A stretch of 64,000 nt of DNA, from contig NMRA01000660.1 in the NCBI GenBank assembly GCA_002633005.1, positions 1 to 64,000 of the forward strand. The letters run 5' to 3'. Numbering within the stretch: position 1 is the first letter of the stretch; every line of letters starts with the position of its first letter. Made by a program: the position numbers and the translations under genes. Shown in pieces: positions 45,701 to 57,700 of this stretch. The notes beneath the pieces were generated by a model that saw only the letters and a list, made by a program, of their open reading frames with translations, searched no databases and was not told where the DNA came from. This DNA is from Phoronis australis. Its lineage: Eukaryota > Phoronida > Phoronidae.

Positions 45701-48700
45701 TTAAGTCAGTTTCTTGGAACAGGACCCATGTCTCTGTGATATGTCACACATATCTCAGCATGTCTTCACATGTCCATCCAGTATGAACATGGGACTCAAC
45801 AAAGACACTGTTTTCCTTTAAATGAACTTTGTCAATTCGAAAAAATGTGACATCATCTGTGGTTGGATGATCCGTGAGCTGCAATGACTCATGGATCTTT
45901 CTATTTGCTAAGGAACTGAGTTATCAGTTCAGGAACAGCCAGTATTCCATCGCTTGAAGCATTGATGCTGACGACCACTTCTGTGTACATGTGCGTATCA
46001 ACTGAAATGCACACCCTTACCTTGATCGCAGCCAATTCCTTGAAAGCCAGTGGCACATGAGCATCCATACGGGTCTATGGTACATACTTGTCGGTATCTA
46101 CATCCTGTACCTACGTCATCAGAACACTGCGAGGTACAGTCATAACCAAATCTGTTCGGACCACAAGCTGAAGAGAAACATTACAGGAGCTTGAGATCAT
46201 GGCGGCAAATCCAAAATGACATATCGTGTGTAACCATAAAGGGTACACGGACATACCTACAAATTCAAAGGGACAAGGGGATTGTTGTAAAGTCGAAATA
46301 GTTATTTCCGTTATCAAAAAGCATGTAAAATGTTGCATGTAATGAAGGAAATTATCAGGACTTAAGAGGAGAAACGGAAAAATTACCTTCAGAACAGTCC
46401 CTCCCCTTGAAACCCGGAGCACAGATGCATTCACCGGTTATATCATGACATACTCCGCCATTTGAACAGGTAGGACAATCGTTCTCGCATAGTCCGCCAT
46501 ACTTTCCGTCGGGGCAAACTGAAAATATAACAGTACTTACGACTCGTCTACAACAACTTACACCTTTTGTAACAAAACATGAATAAACATTTTGCTCTAA
46601 GTAATAAGACACACTAGCCGCTTTCAAACGAGAAAGTACAGTACAGTAGTTATGCATCACCTACATGTAAGTCACATTTACAAGAAGTTAATCGCAAACT
46701 GGATCAGCATGAGTCACTTACACGAAAACTGTCCGCACATGATCGCATAACAAATAGCAAACGTACAAACCACGTGAAATGCCAACGGATTCCCCGCATA
46801 TACGCGCCTTCTTCGATCATTCAACAGTCGCCCCTTCTTCCCACACTCGTAACTCTCCTTTTACCCCCGAGAGCAACTACCTCACACCTTCATCCCGTCC
46901 CTAAACGTCGGGACACTTGAAAAATGTCGGAATCCTCGGACAAACTACACAGAGATAGACAGTGAAGTAGCCAGGAGGCACAAAAGGCCATGACTCTCCT
47001 GCACATTGCAAAAAAGACCTCCTCAGTCAAAATTTGCCTAACCTTGCTCATTGCCAGATGACCTCATTTTGCCCATCCTCCGGTTGAAAACTTCCGGCTA
47101 CGACAGTGGTGAGTTGGTGGAACTGCGAAACATTCAGAACCACGGATGTTACTTTAAAATTTTCAATTATCCGAAAATTAAAAAGAAACACAATACGAGT
47201 CCAGTAACGGACCATAAAATGTTGTGTAATTGGGTTAGCGTTTAACCGAACAAAAAGAGAGTGAACCTACGACCTCTGGTGAACCACGTGGTAGCCTTTG
47301 CGTTTAATGTTTAACCAAAGGTATTCTCGAAAGATGACGTCAGAGCTCTCATAGTGGTTACGCTCGAAAAGTGTTATACTTAATGCTGAAAATTCCAAAC
47401 TGAAGTAAACCAGTAGGCCAGATGACGGCGTTTGTTCACTGTATATGTATGTGCTTCAAGCACGCGACTGTTCAACATTACTGCAGAAACGAAATAGTTG
47501 CTGCTACGTCACTTGTATGACAAGACTAAAAATCGTTCACAGACCGCCATTTTCAGACTTTGTTGTGAAGCTAACCAATATCTGCTGAGGATACATCAAC
47601 CAATGATAAAGCGCGTGCTACTGCCTGCTACATGCCTGGTGACTACCACCTAGCGGCACGCAGGGAACCAATGAGTACGAAAATGCAGGCTATCAGCAGT
47701 CACATTTGTCGCTCTTGGAAGATGACTTTGACTTACTAGGACTGTGCTCATGTTGGATGTTTATGATAATCTACGAAAAAGTCAACTAAAACATTTGAAA
47801 AAATCAGGCATCTATGACAGAAAGCAAGGTTTAATGCTCATACTCTGATCACTGTGTACACATTGCTATCCATGGATGTTTATCCTTAAACAAAAGTATA
47901 CATCAAATGGCAAATACTGTAACAAATGTCGCACATCTACGGTGACCCGAAAGTATCATCGCTAATTTTGTTTAAATATTTTTTCATTTTTCATTTTCCA
48001 CCTAGGTGGAAATAATTCAACCTAGGTGGAAACTATTTTCACCTGGGTGGAAACTATTTTCACCTGGGTGGAAATTATTTTCACCCGGGTGGAAATTATT
48101 TCAACGTAGGTGAAAATTATTTTCACCCGGGTGGAAACTATTTCAACCTAGGTGGAAATTATTTTCATGCTTGTAAGTCGTTTGGTTAACGTGACGTCAT
48201 CTACTTGCGCTAGGAACAAGTCATGTGTCGAGCCATAGCTGCACACCCTTTTGTAGCACTCTAAAAACAATGCTCTTTGTTTTGTTTATTCATGTCAATC
48301 GGTTAGATCATTCTGCCACCACATGTTTGCAGACATATGTGTTAGAGTGTTAGCATATACAGGACAATCTGTGCAAGGAATTTCGCTTGACCACCCCCCC
48401 CCCCGAAAACGTTACTAATTTGGATTTTTTTTTACTTTATCTGGACTGTACCTTACAGTATAATTTAATCTTGAATACTTTGTACTGTTATACGCTGGTT
48501 ACTGAAGGTGATTGTCATTGCAATGGTCATACACAAATGCGCATTTTAATGAGAAATTATGTGTTTTATTACACTATTGGTTAGTGACATTTCTGATACT
48601 GCTGACAATTATACTCTAATTAGAAACAATGTTAAGTAATTTTTAAGACTGGTGTATAATTCATTAATCATGCTAGTTGTTTACCAAAATTTGTATCCTC

Positions 48701-51700
48701 TTGTGAATCCATAAGATGTGATTCACCATACGTCTTTTACCATTTGTGGGATATTTATAATACTATCTGTGCCTTTTGTTGCTAGTTGTGTAACTTTAAG
48801 TCTTTGAAACCTGTCAGCACGGGAAGGGTGAGGCTTTTGGACAACAACAATAATATGTCATTTATTTATCGGAAATTTCTCAACGTTCTACACCATACAC
48901 TATATTTGTTAATGGCTTGGGTTCGTTGCTGAAATCCGGCAACTTTATTCAGAGAGTTGTTTTGGAACTAGGAGTAATACGTAATCACACTGTCTCTGTT
49001 AAAGTCCGCGGCAAATCCAAGAGGCAGATAAGGCGCCGATATTGCAACCTAATCTGAACTTTGTTGAACAAAATGGCTGGCCCAATCGACCTTCACCTAC
49101 AAGACTTCATCCAATCACATCACAGATGAAAATAGGTGCCCGGATGTATAACATTTTCACCCAGGTGAAAATAATTTCCACCCGGGTGAAAATAATTTCC
49201 ACCTAGGTTGAAATAATTTCCACCCGGGTGAAAATAATTTCCACCCGGGTGAAAATAATTTCCACCTAAGTTGAAATAGTTTCCACCCGGGTGAAAATAA
49301 TTTCCACCCGGGTGAAAATAATTTCCACCTAGGTTGAAATATTTCACCCTAGGTGGAAAAGAAAAAATAAAAAAATTAATAAACTAAAATAGCGATGATA
49401 CTTTCGGGCCACCGTACACATCACATCAGAGTGTCCTTTTCCTCCTACCTCGCACAATGAGCCTGAAAACCCCTCTCGCCACTCGCACGTTCTCTTGCTC
49501 AGTATAAACCATGTACACTCCTCCGTGGCCCAAATTAACAGTGTCAATCATGGGTGATTGCAGTCCTCGCCACGTAATTATGTCTTCATCAATCAAAAAC
49601 AGAGATCCACCATCCTTCCTCCATTTTAATCCTCTCGGTGAACCTTTGTAGTTAAATGTTACGGTGGTGTCTCTGACACTTGCCCGCTGTGTTATCTGAT
49701 CTGCTAGGAACAACGAAAAACTATTCTGCTATATGGGCATATGAAGAGATGGCCTAATTATTCCTGCAAGAACAACACGTCCACAGGCATTTGATACCAC
49801 ATTGTCAATAGCTTCACAATCAGGGATGGTACAGAACATATATCATTGAGGCAGAACCCTTACCTCTCTCCACAGACACTTATAGCGCAAAGAGATCACT
49901 TACGCAAAACACTGAGTGAAATACCCGTGCCATTTTACGCAGTTGTGGGTAATCTTGCTTTTTGAAAGGTTCCCGCTTCTACAAAAAGCAACTCAGGCTC
50001 ACTGGTAGGAGGTTTTGTGCATGGCAAATGTTCTTGGAAAGTGCAGTGTTTTGAGGAAAAATGGCTAGGGGTCAGTTCCGTGATAAGTATTGATTTCTCC
50101 CCGCGATGACATTTTTATCGTTACGCACAGTTTTCTTGTTACCTAATTTACATGAACATTTTCGGTTGGTTTTGATACGAAAAGTTTGTACTTTAACTGA
50201 CCATTTAAAATTCTATTTCACCTTGGGTGCAGGTCGGTACGTTGCAGAAATCCCATCGTGTTTCAGAAGCACTCGTGTAGCACCAGGGTTCAGGATGTCG
50301 TCCTTTATTTCTACAATAGTTTTTCTCTAAACCCTCTCCTCTAACCGCGTGTGTTTGGGAACTCAGGAACTCCCATCGCTGGCAGATAATGCCACCTCGT
50401 GTTTTGTTTATACGACCTCCGTAAGAATATCCTTTCTCGTCTTGTTTGCAATCTCCTGGAAATGAAGTATATTTCTTCTTTGTATATGCGATCACACTAT
50501 TTGCTGAGCAAAGAAATGGTACATGCCAAATAGGGACTTGATAGATAATTATTACAAAAATCCCTAATAAGCAAAAGAAAGGTCGCCCATTGTATTTCTT
50601 GTCCGGAGGCGGATCCATGATGTTTCGCTTGGGGGGAGGAGGGCAGAGTATTAGTCATGACTTTGCTGGTCAGAAATTTGCACCCCGAGCTACCAAATGG
50701 AATCCTGGAGAATTGTAAGGGCATGGCCACTTTGGACCTTTCTAAGTCCACCACTGCTGTCACGGTAGCTAGGAAGGTCAAGATTTACAGATGCTGAACT
50801 CGGAATACGATAGGCTGGGATAAATACAAAGTTCCAATTTGAGAGACTTTTTATCAATGTTTACCAGACTTTGATGCCGTGATGACATCTTGAACACATT
50901 TTCTGTTAATCATACATATGTATTAAAGTTGTAAAGAGATATGGCGTCATTGACTTTAAACTTTCAAATATGAAAACGTAAAGATGCAAGTGTTTACGTT
51001 GCAGTTTTGTAAAAACCAAGCATTTCAGTTGGAGAGCTACTTGTCAGCAAGTAGTTACATTTTACCCATCATCGCCGGTGAAGACTTCATCGCTGGGAGT
51101 GATCGTTTTTTAGCCAAACTTTGATAAACATGTTTCTTCGTCGGCGTCTTGCCGTTTGCACTGGTCTACTCAACTAATCAAGTACAGAGTGAGGGAAAAT
51201 CCAGTGTCAATTAAACAAGTATCCATATAGGATATTGGAGCTTCTGGTGCCGTGCACTTGTCTGGTTTAGTAGTTTTTTACAGGATGAGCACGTGCGGTC
51301 ATCTAATAAGGAGTGATCACCCTTTAATTCTGACGACGCTCGAGAGAGACGAAGTTCTAGACAATTTTATTGAATGTATTAATATGTCACGTGACTTGAA
51401 AATGATGCCAGTATAGTTGACATTGTTCGTTTTCTTACTGAAAGATACCACCGGGCAATTGTTACACAAGCTGACAACTGACTGATGCAAGACCTGGCTG
51501 CCGCTAATGGAACGTGTTTAAAAACTTGGTACGGAAGCATTGTACACCTTGTAGTTTAATTATAGGGACATACCAACTATCATTTTATACCCGAATACAG
51601 CTTTACCTTGATAAATTTTATCGGGTTTATCTGAATTTGCTCAATGTCCTGAAGAAATGTAGAAACAATTACTACATGCATAAAAATATCGTCTGCTAAC

Positions 51701-54700
51701 TATTTCCATTTCCGAATATTTCCACAATCGATTAGTCGGCAAAAATGTTGCGCGCGAGCACGTGATCATAAGAATCGGTCCATTACTAATCTACAGCAAA
51801 CGACAGCAGGTTAATGGCCAATCTACTTTTGTAGAGAAACAACTTGCCAACATTCACTGCCATGGCTTGCAATGCCGAGATATCGCACCCACCTGTTGAA
51901 AAGGTAACACCGGGAAGGATCACCCATGAGTAGAGATTTTTCTTGCTAACTGTAAAGTAATACGCGGCGAATTTGTCCTGCACTTTGTATTGTTCGTAGA
52001 TATTTGGTCCAGTGGTTACATTTGATACCAAGACAGGTGCGGAGGTAGCACTGCGCGACCCTATATTCACATGTACTCCACTCTCTATAGCGTCTGTACC
52101 GATACGAACGTTGCTACCGCCATACACTCTGACGTCACCGGAAGTTGGAGACACTAGAAGGCTAATATTGTAAAGCGTTTCTGAAAAAAAAAACATTGGC
52201 CGCAATGAGCCAGGAGAAGCCAATTCAAATACGAAAGGAACCAGGAAATCAAAGGTATCAACTTTACAAACTTGTTCAGCAATGTACATGTATTTCGAGC
52301 TGGAAATTCGTATTGATTAATAGAATTTCTTTATAGATGAAGGTATGTGACCTGGTTTTCTACAGCAGTTGTTGGGTAAAGAAAATTATCTGGTTTTGAC
52401 ATATTTTGAATTGTCTTCTTACCAACTGCGTAGCTCTTGGTGATTGACTGAGCTTTCAAACTCTATTAGGAGAAGGACCACACAATCAAAAGATGTTGAC
52501 AATGAGGAAAAACACGTGATGCATGTAGTGAAGTAAACAACAGTAGAAGGGAAAGATACAGACCCAACGGAGAATATCAGTGTGTGTTTCCAAAAGGGAG
52601 AAGAATGGCAATTATAACGCGGGTGCGAGTAATACTTGGGAATTTATACAGGTCATTTATATCTAAAGCCGAGAATGTGATCAGTTACAGCCATTGTGCG
52701 TATAATTAGGGTGAATATAAACAGCGAAAATTGGTCTTACGTCCCGTCCATACAAAGCCTACCCTGGAGCTAGCACCAGTACAGCTTACCCTTCACACAC
52801 ATCCAAAAACTAGGGTAAGGCGAATTTACCAGAATATTCGTGACATTAAACACCGAAATCGAGTGCAGTGTATGTAACTGCAGCCAATAATCACGTCTGC
52901 CTTGCCCCAGGTTTGCAACCACATAGGAATTACATATGGCGCAAGTTACCCTAAAACAAGTTACCACAAGCAAGTTGTCACAAGTGGGGTAACTTGTGCT
53001 ACCAGCTTAAAAAGCGTCCACACAGTCTCCAAACCTAGTAACTTGTTTTAGCGTATTAGTCTATGTGTGTGCGGCACTAAAGGCCTTTATAGACTGAGGA
53101 ATTGATTGTAACAGATCAGCTTTGTAGAAAAAATGTGCAGTATTGTAAATAACATCTTACCGGTCAACCTTGGAGTAGTGAAATGTATCCCAGAAAACAC
53201 CCCGTGCCACCTTTAAGCATAATTATAACGCAATACAGAACACACGAAGTGGAATAGAGTTAAACAAAAACTACAAAGCATTACTTATATATGTAAGAGA
53301 AGCAACTCTCAAAGGGCTTTTAAACAAGAAGTTGTAACGACAGATATGAGCAGTTCATGAAATCACCAATAGTGAAATGCCGTGGACGCATAAACAGTAA
53401 AATGATGTGAACTACAAACCATGCCCAATACACTAATAACGATAGAAACAGACCATCATTAGTCGAGGTTTCTCAGTTACGTTTTGACACATCCTGGTAT
53501 AACATTTCCTTCAGACCAGATATCATAAAGTATGTGTTATGCAATCATGTCAAAAAAGCGTAGCTAAATCTCGTCTAAAACCTGCGCCTCACCAAGATAA
53601 CAAAAGCATCGGCATTCTTTGTTAAATTATTTCCAGTATTTGACTACTTAAGCGAAAGAGTTGCTTGCAGAATCTTAAAAACGAATGGGCACGGACAAAT
53701 ACAAATACACAACTCACTTTCCAACATGGTCTATTCTGTTTTCAATGGCGATAAAAGTTTGTTATAGGTAGGGCCTATTAATAGTATGTGTAAAATGACA
53801 TCATATCTAAATTCTACATAGGTTACTGAATAGTTCTGGCGTTATTAAACGTATTATGGTTTTTAGAAATAATGACGGTGGGCTATTGTTGTTCAGGATC
53901 GTTATTTATTATTGCACACTGTTGTTTGAACTTTCATTGTTTCTCGTAAATCAATAATTAAATGTTAAAAGTTCCCCTTTTTCATCAAGTAATATTGCAC
54001 TCAAGTAATGCATCTCAGACATCCAGTATCCTTGCACACAACTTAGCATTTTTTCAACTCTGCTTCTAGCGCATGTAACTGCCTTAGCGGAAAAGTGTGG
54101 GTTTGCAGATTCGGATACCTTAGTTCAAATCCCTTCCAAGCCAAATTTCGAATTTCCTGCCAAATCATTATAGCACTCCGTGGCATAAATAAAATGGCCA
54201 TGTGTCTAGAAAAAACACAATAAGTGAGGTACAAATAAGGAGACGGTGCCGAAGACCATGTGCTTCAAAGGATGTCTTGTGAACGTTAGCGATAGCAAAA
54301 GCAACATTGAGGCATATTCAGGCAGGGAAATCGGAATATGTTTGATTAAAAAGCTCTGCCCAATTTTTTATCATCATTCGTTGTCGCTGACTACATACAA
54401 TGTATATGTATATTTTAGGAACTGTGAGATTGTTGATCTTACCCTTCTGTTGTAAACCCATAACGCCTTGTTCCGTAGGAGGTTTCAAATTTAAAAAATG
54501 GTGTTTTCCAAATGGCTCGTCTTTCCTCCTCGTTGTTGCTCCATGGTAGAATTCTGCCATCATGCCACGCAGCCTGGCATATGCTTGATTTCTGAATTAC
54601 AAAACAAGGACGAACTTCTCAAAAGTAATATTTTTTTAGTTTCCCGCTACGTTATGTCATCAGTGGAAGACGTTGATCAGTTGCCAATATATACATGTAT

Positions 54701-57700
54701 GCAACGGTGGTTAGTACTGGTTTTGTAATTATTTAGTTTTTGCGTTTATTTCTTGATTAAAAGTACACAAATCGAAGAAGAAATACCAGGTACTTAAAAT
54801 CTCATGCCAAAATTGCTGGTAATAAAATTCCAGCATTTATGACTGTGGTGTGGATGTAGACTGCCTCTATGAACCTTTCCTGCAAGTTAATTTCAAGTGG
54901 TTGAATTTTGCAAGCCCGTAGAAAACGAGGAATATATACCAAGAACGTATTATAGACGAGAGATGAGGTTTACAGTGGGCTGCATTTTTAAACAAAACTA
55001 CAAAAGTCCCTTAAAAGGGGACACTGGACTGGTTAAACCTCTTTCGATGAATCTTTACTTACCAACGAGTACCACCCAGTTCCCCATACGTTTCCTATGT
55101 GACATTCTTCCTTTGGACACGTGTATCTAAAAAAGGCGAACTTGCAATAAAAAGTGAAACTGTGCTTCACATACATCTAATGATACAAATAGGGAATAAT
55201 CAATTACAGTACAGCCACTGAATTTTTAGACTTCGTCCGGGCTACCTCACGCCTGGCCAGACCGGAGCACAACCGGAACGCTGGCGTGACAGAAATCAGT
55301 CACGGTCGCCTCACGCCTACTCTCCGGGTAGTCCTCACGCTTACCTCCGGTCAGTTAACGCCTTCCTCACGCCTTGTTTACGCTTTCCTCAGGCTTTCTT
55401 CACGCCTACGGTAGCTGTGGTAACCATGGTAGGGCACCGGGCTAATCAGTAAAAGTACATGTAACGTCTTCATTGCCTGTCGTTTCGGACAAGTTACAAA
55501 GACATTATAGAATATTATAAAGTATCTTTGCAAGCAGTCATCTATCACACTTGGGTTCCGACTAACTCTGTAATTCCACGTGTTGTTCATACAAACGTCT
55601 TCCTTCAGCTCATTTTGTGTTACGGTTACATGTACATGTTCAATTTACGACTTTTAAGTCATAAGAGCCAGTCCGATCAACGACATACATGTACAGGAAC
55701 CACGGTTAGTAAATACGAATATACGCGACCCTGTGTCCAGAGTCGTCTTTACATGGCTGTGGACTCCTTGAAACTTGTCACAGCTGGAAATAGTTAATTC
55801 GCCCTAAAAATAGCCTACGCATCTTGCGAAGTATTGTGTCACTCCGTAACTTTTTGCACTGCACTGGCGTACAGAAAATTTCAATAGGACGCCCTTCTGA
55901 CATACCCATCCCTTACTGCAAGCAACTGTTTTGACTAAAAAGTCCTTAATCCGTAGTGCAGTTCAATTATTTGTAGCCCCCTCCCCGTAGTACATGCGTT
56001 TCGACTGAGGTCACAGTATCCCCGGGGTCATCTGTTCGACTCGTCAAATGCATGGGCGCGATCAGTTTTCTCCGCATGATGCCGGAACTTGGGATCAATG
56101 TGCTCAGAATTGACAAGCTATGCTCCTTCATATCGTGAAGGCAATTGAATATTTCCGCCATGTACACGCGTGTTAAGATTCTTTATTAGTTTATATAAAA
56201 CAAATAATTATATATAAGTGAAAAGTAGAGTCCACAGGTCTGTTTACTGAAGTGACTTAAGATTTGAGAAGGAAATTTTGGTCTTTTACTGAACGTTACG
56301 ATTTCAAAAAAATTAAACCTCGCATGAGCAAAAGTCTATGAGAATACACACATCACTGCTAGTTACTGATATAGTTTTAATAAATTACTTTTTCATCTGC
56401 GATGCAGGTAAACTCATGCCTGGTTCACCGCTGGCTCGCCCATCGTTCACGCCTAACTCACGGTCAGCTCCGGGTACAGTCGCCCTTAGGCTTACGCCAG
56501 CTGTCACGGTTGATTTACTCCTCACCCTCCGGTCTGTCTCCGGTTACGGTCACGGGTGGCTAGACCGGAGAGAAACCGGAGAGAGTCTAATAATTCAGTG
56601 GCTGTACTGTATATTTGTAGCGTGGAAATAAACATTTTACTATTTAAGTGTTCACATTCTTTGACAAATTTTTCAAAGTGACCCCTTGTTTATTAAACAG
56701 AATTTATTTTTCGGCATTGTGATAATCTCTCGCAAGATCAAACAAATGTTAACGAAAGTTTCCTCCTAGCTTTAGTACTTTGTTTCCTTAGGCGTAACAA
56801 AATGTCAGTTAAGGATATTTCAAACCTTATTCACAAAATTGGCCATTTTTAAAATATTTCACATACATCTTGAAAAAACCCTATCTTCATTATAAGGGAG
56901 CTTCAATTACCAAAAATATACCTTCTAGTGAGAAAAAAGATATAGTAGAATCACCATAAAACCGCACAACCGCGTAGAAATTTGTCGAATATTTAACCGA
57001 AGTTAAAGGTTACGGGGATGTCACTCAAATCTAATCTCCCACCAGGCACAGAGCAGCTCTGTATGTAACCCCCAGTCCTTTCATTCCCCGAGTAGCCATA
57101 ATATTGAGCCAATGAAATGTACATTTGACAGGAAGATGACGGGGAAAACGAAGACAAAACGTAATTTTGATGCTGAGTTGTGCGTCTTCGTGCATACAGC
57201 AGAATGTTCCGAGTCTTTTATCGCCCCTGTGACTTTGTGTTAAGATCACAGCAAGATCATGAGAGATAAATCTTCACCCAAAGTCATTAATTTGATAGGT
57301 AACTTGCGATTAACCCAATCAAGTTGTGAGTTAATTTGACAAGCGAAAGAGAGTAGCCAGTCACAGTTATCTTTAAAGGATATTAAGCCCAGAACCTATC
57401 AGCAAAAACTAACTACGCCATTCGGCAAGAAAATGAAACAACATTCCTTTAAAGTCAATCCTCAAACAGTTGGTTAAAGTTTGAAACTTCTAACCAATTA
57501 TACGAAATCGGCAAGCTTGACTAGCAGTCAACGATTGTTGGGGAAAAATCGATCACTTCAAAACACAAAAACCAAGTTCACAACACACAAAAAATACCTA
57601 TATAGGAGTTTTGACATTTATACAGTAAATTTTAACATCCTTTGACAAACTACTTAACTGTGGGAGGAATTAGTACGATTGACTGGAAGTTTGGCGAAGT

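Noticed and set aside
49120-49347. 75-codon minus-strand frame with a repeated NYFHPGG motif
   Set aside because: It is a translation of the palindromic minisatellite at the end of the 47938..49416 element; the 22-base unit makes the protein repeat.
52770-52973. Minus-strand frame starting [11 protein letters not shown] as signal peptide of the RTK
   Set aside because: It sits inside the RTK gene between LCCL and later exons, and has repeated GCAAGTTAC-type sequence; in-phase splicing around it is complete without it.
56338-56631. 97-codon plus-strand frame
   Set aside because: It lies on the GC-rich end of the 55207..56609 transposon, where stop codons are rare.
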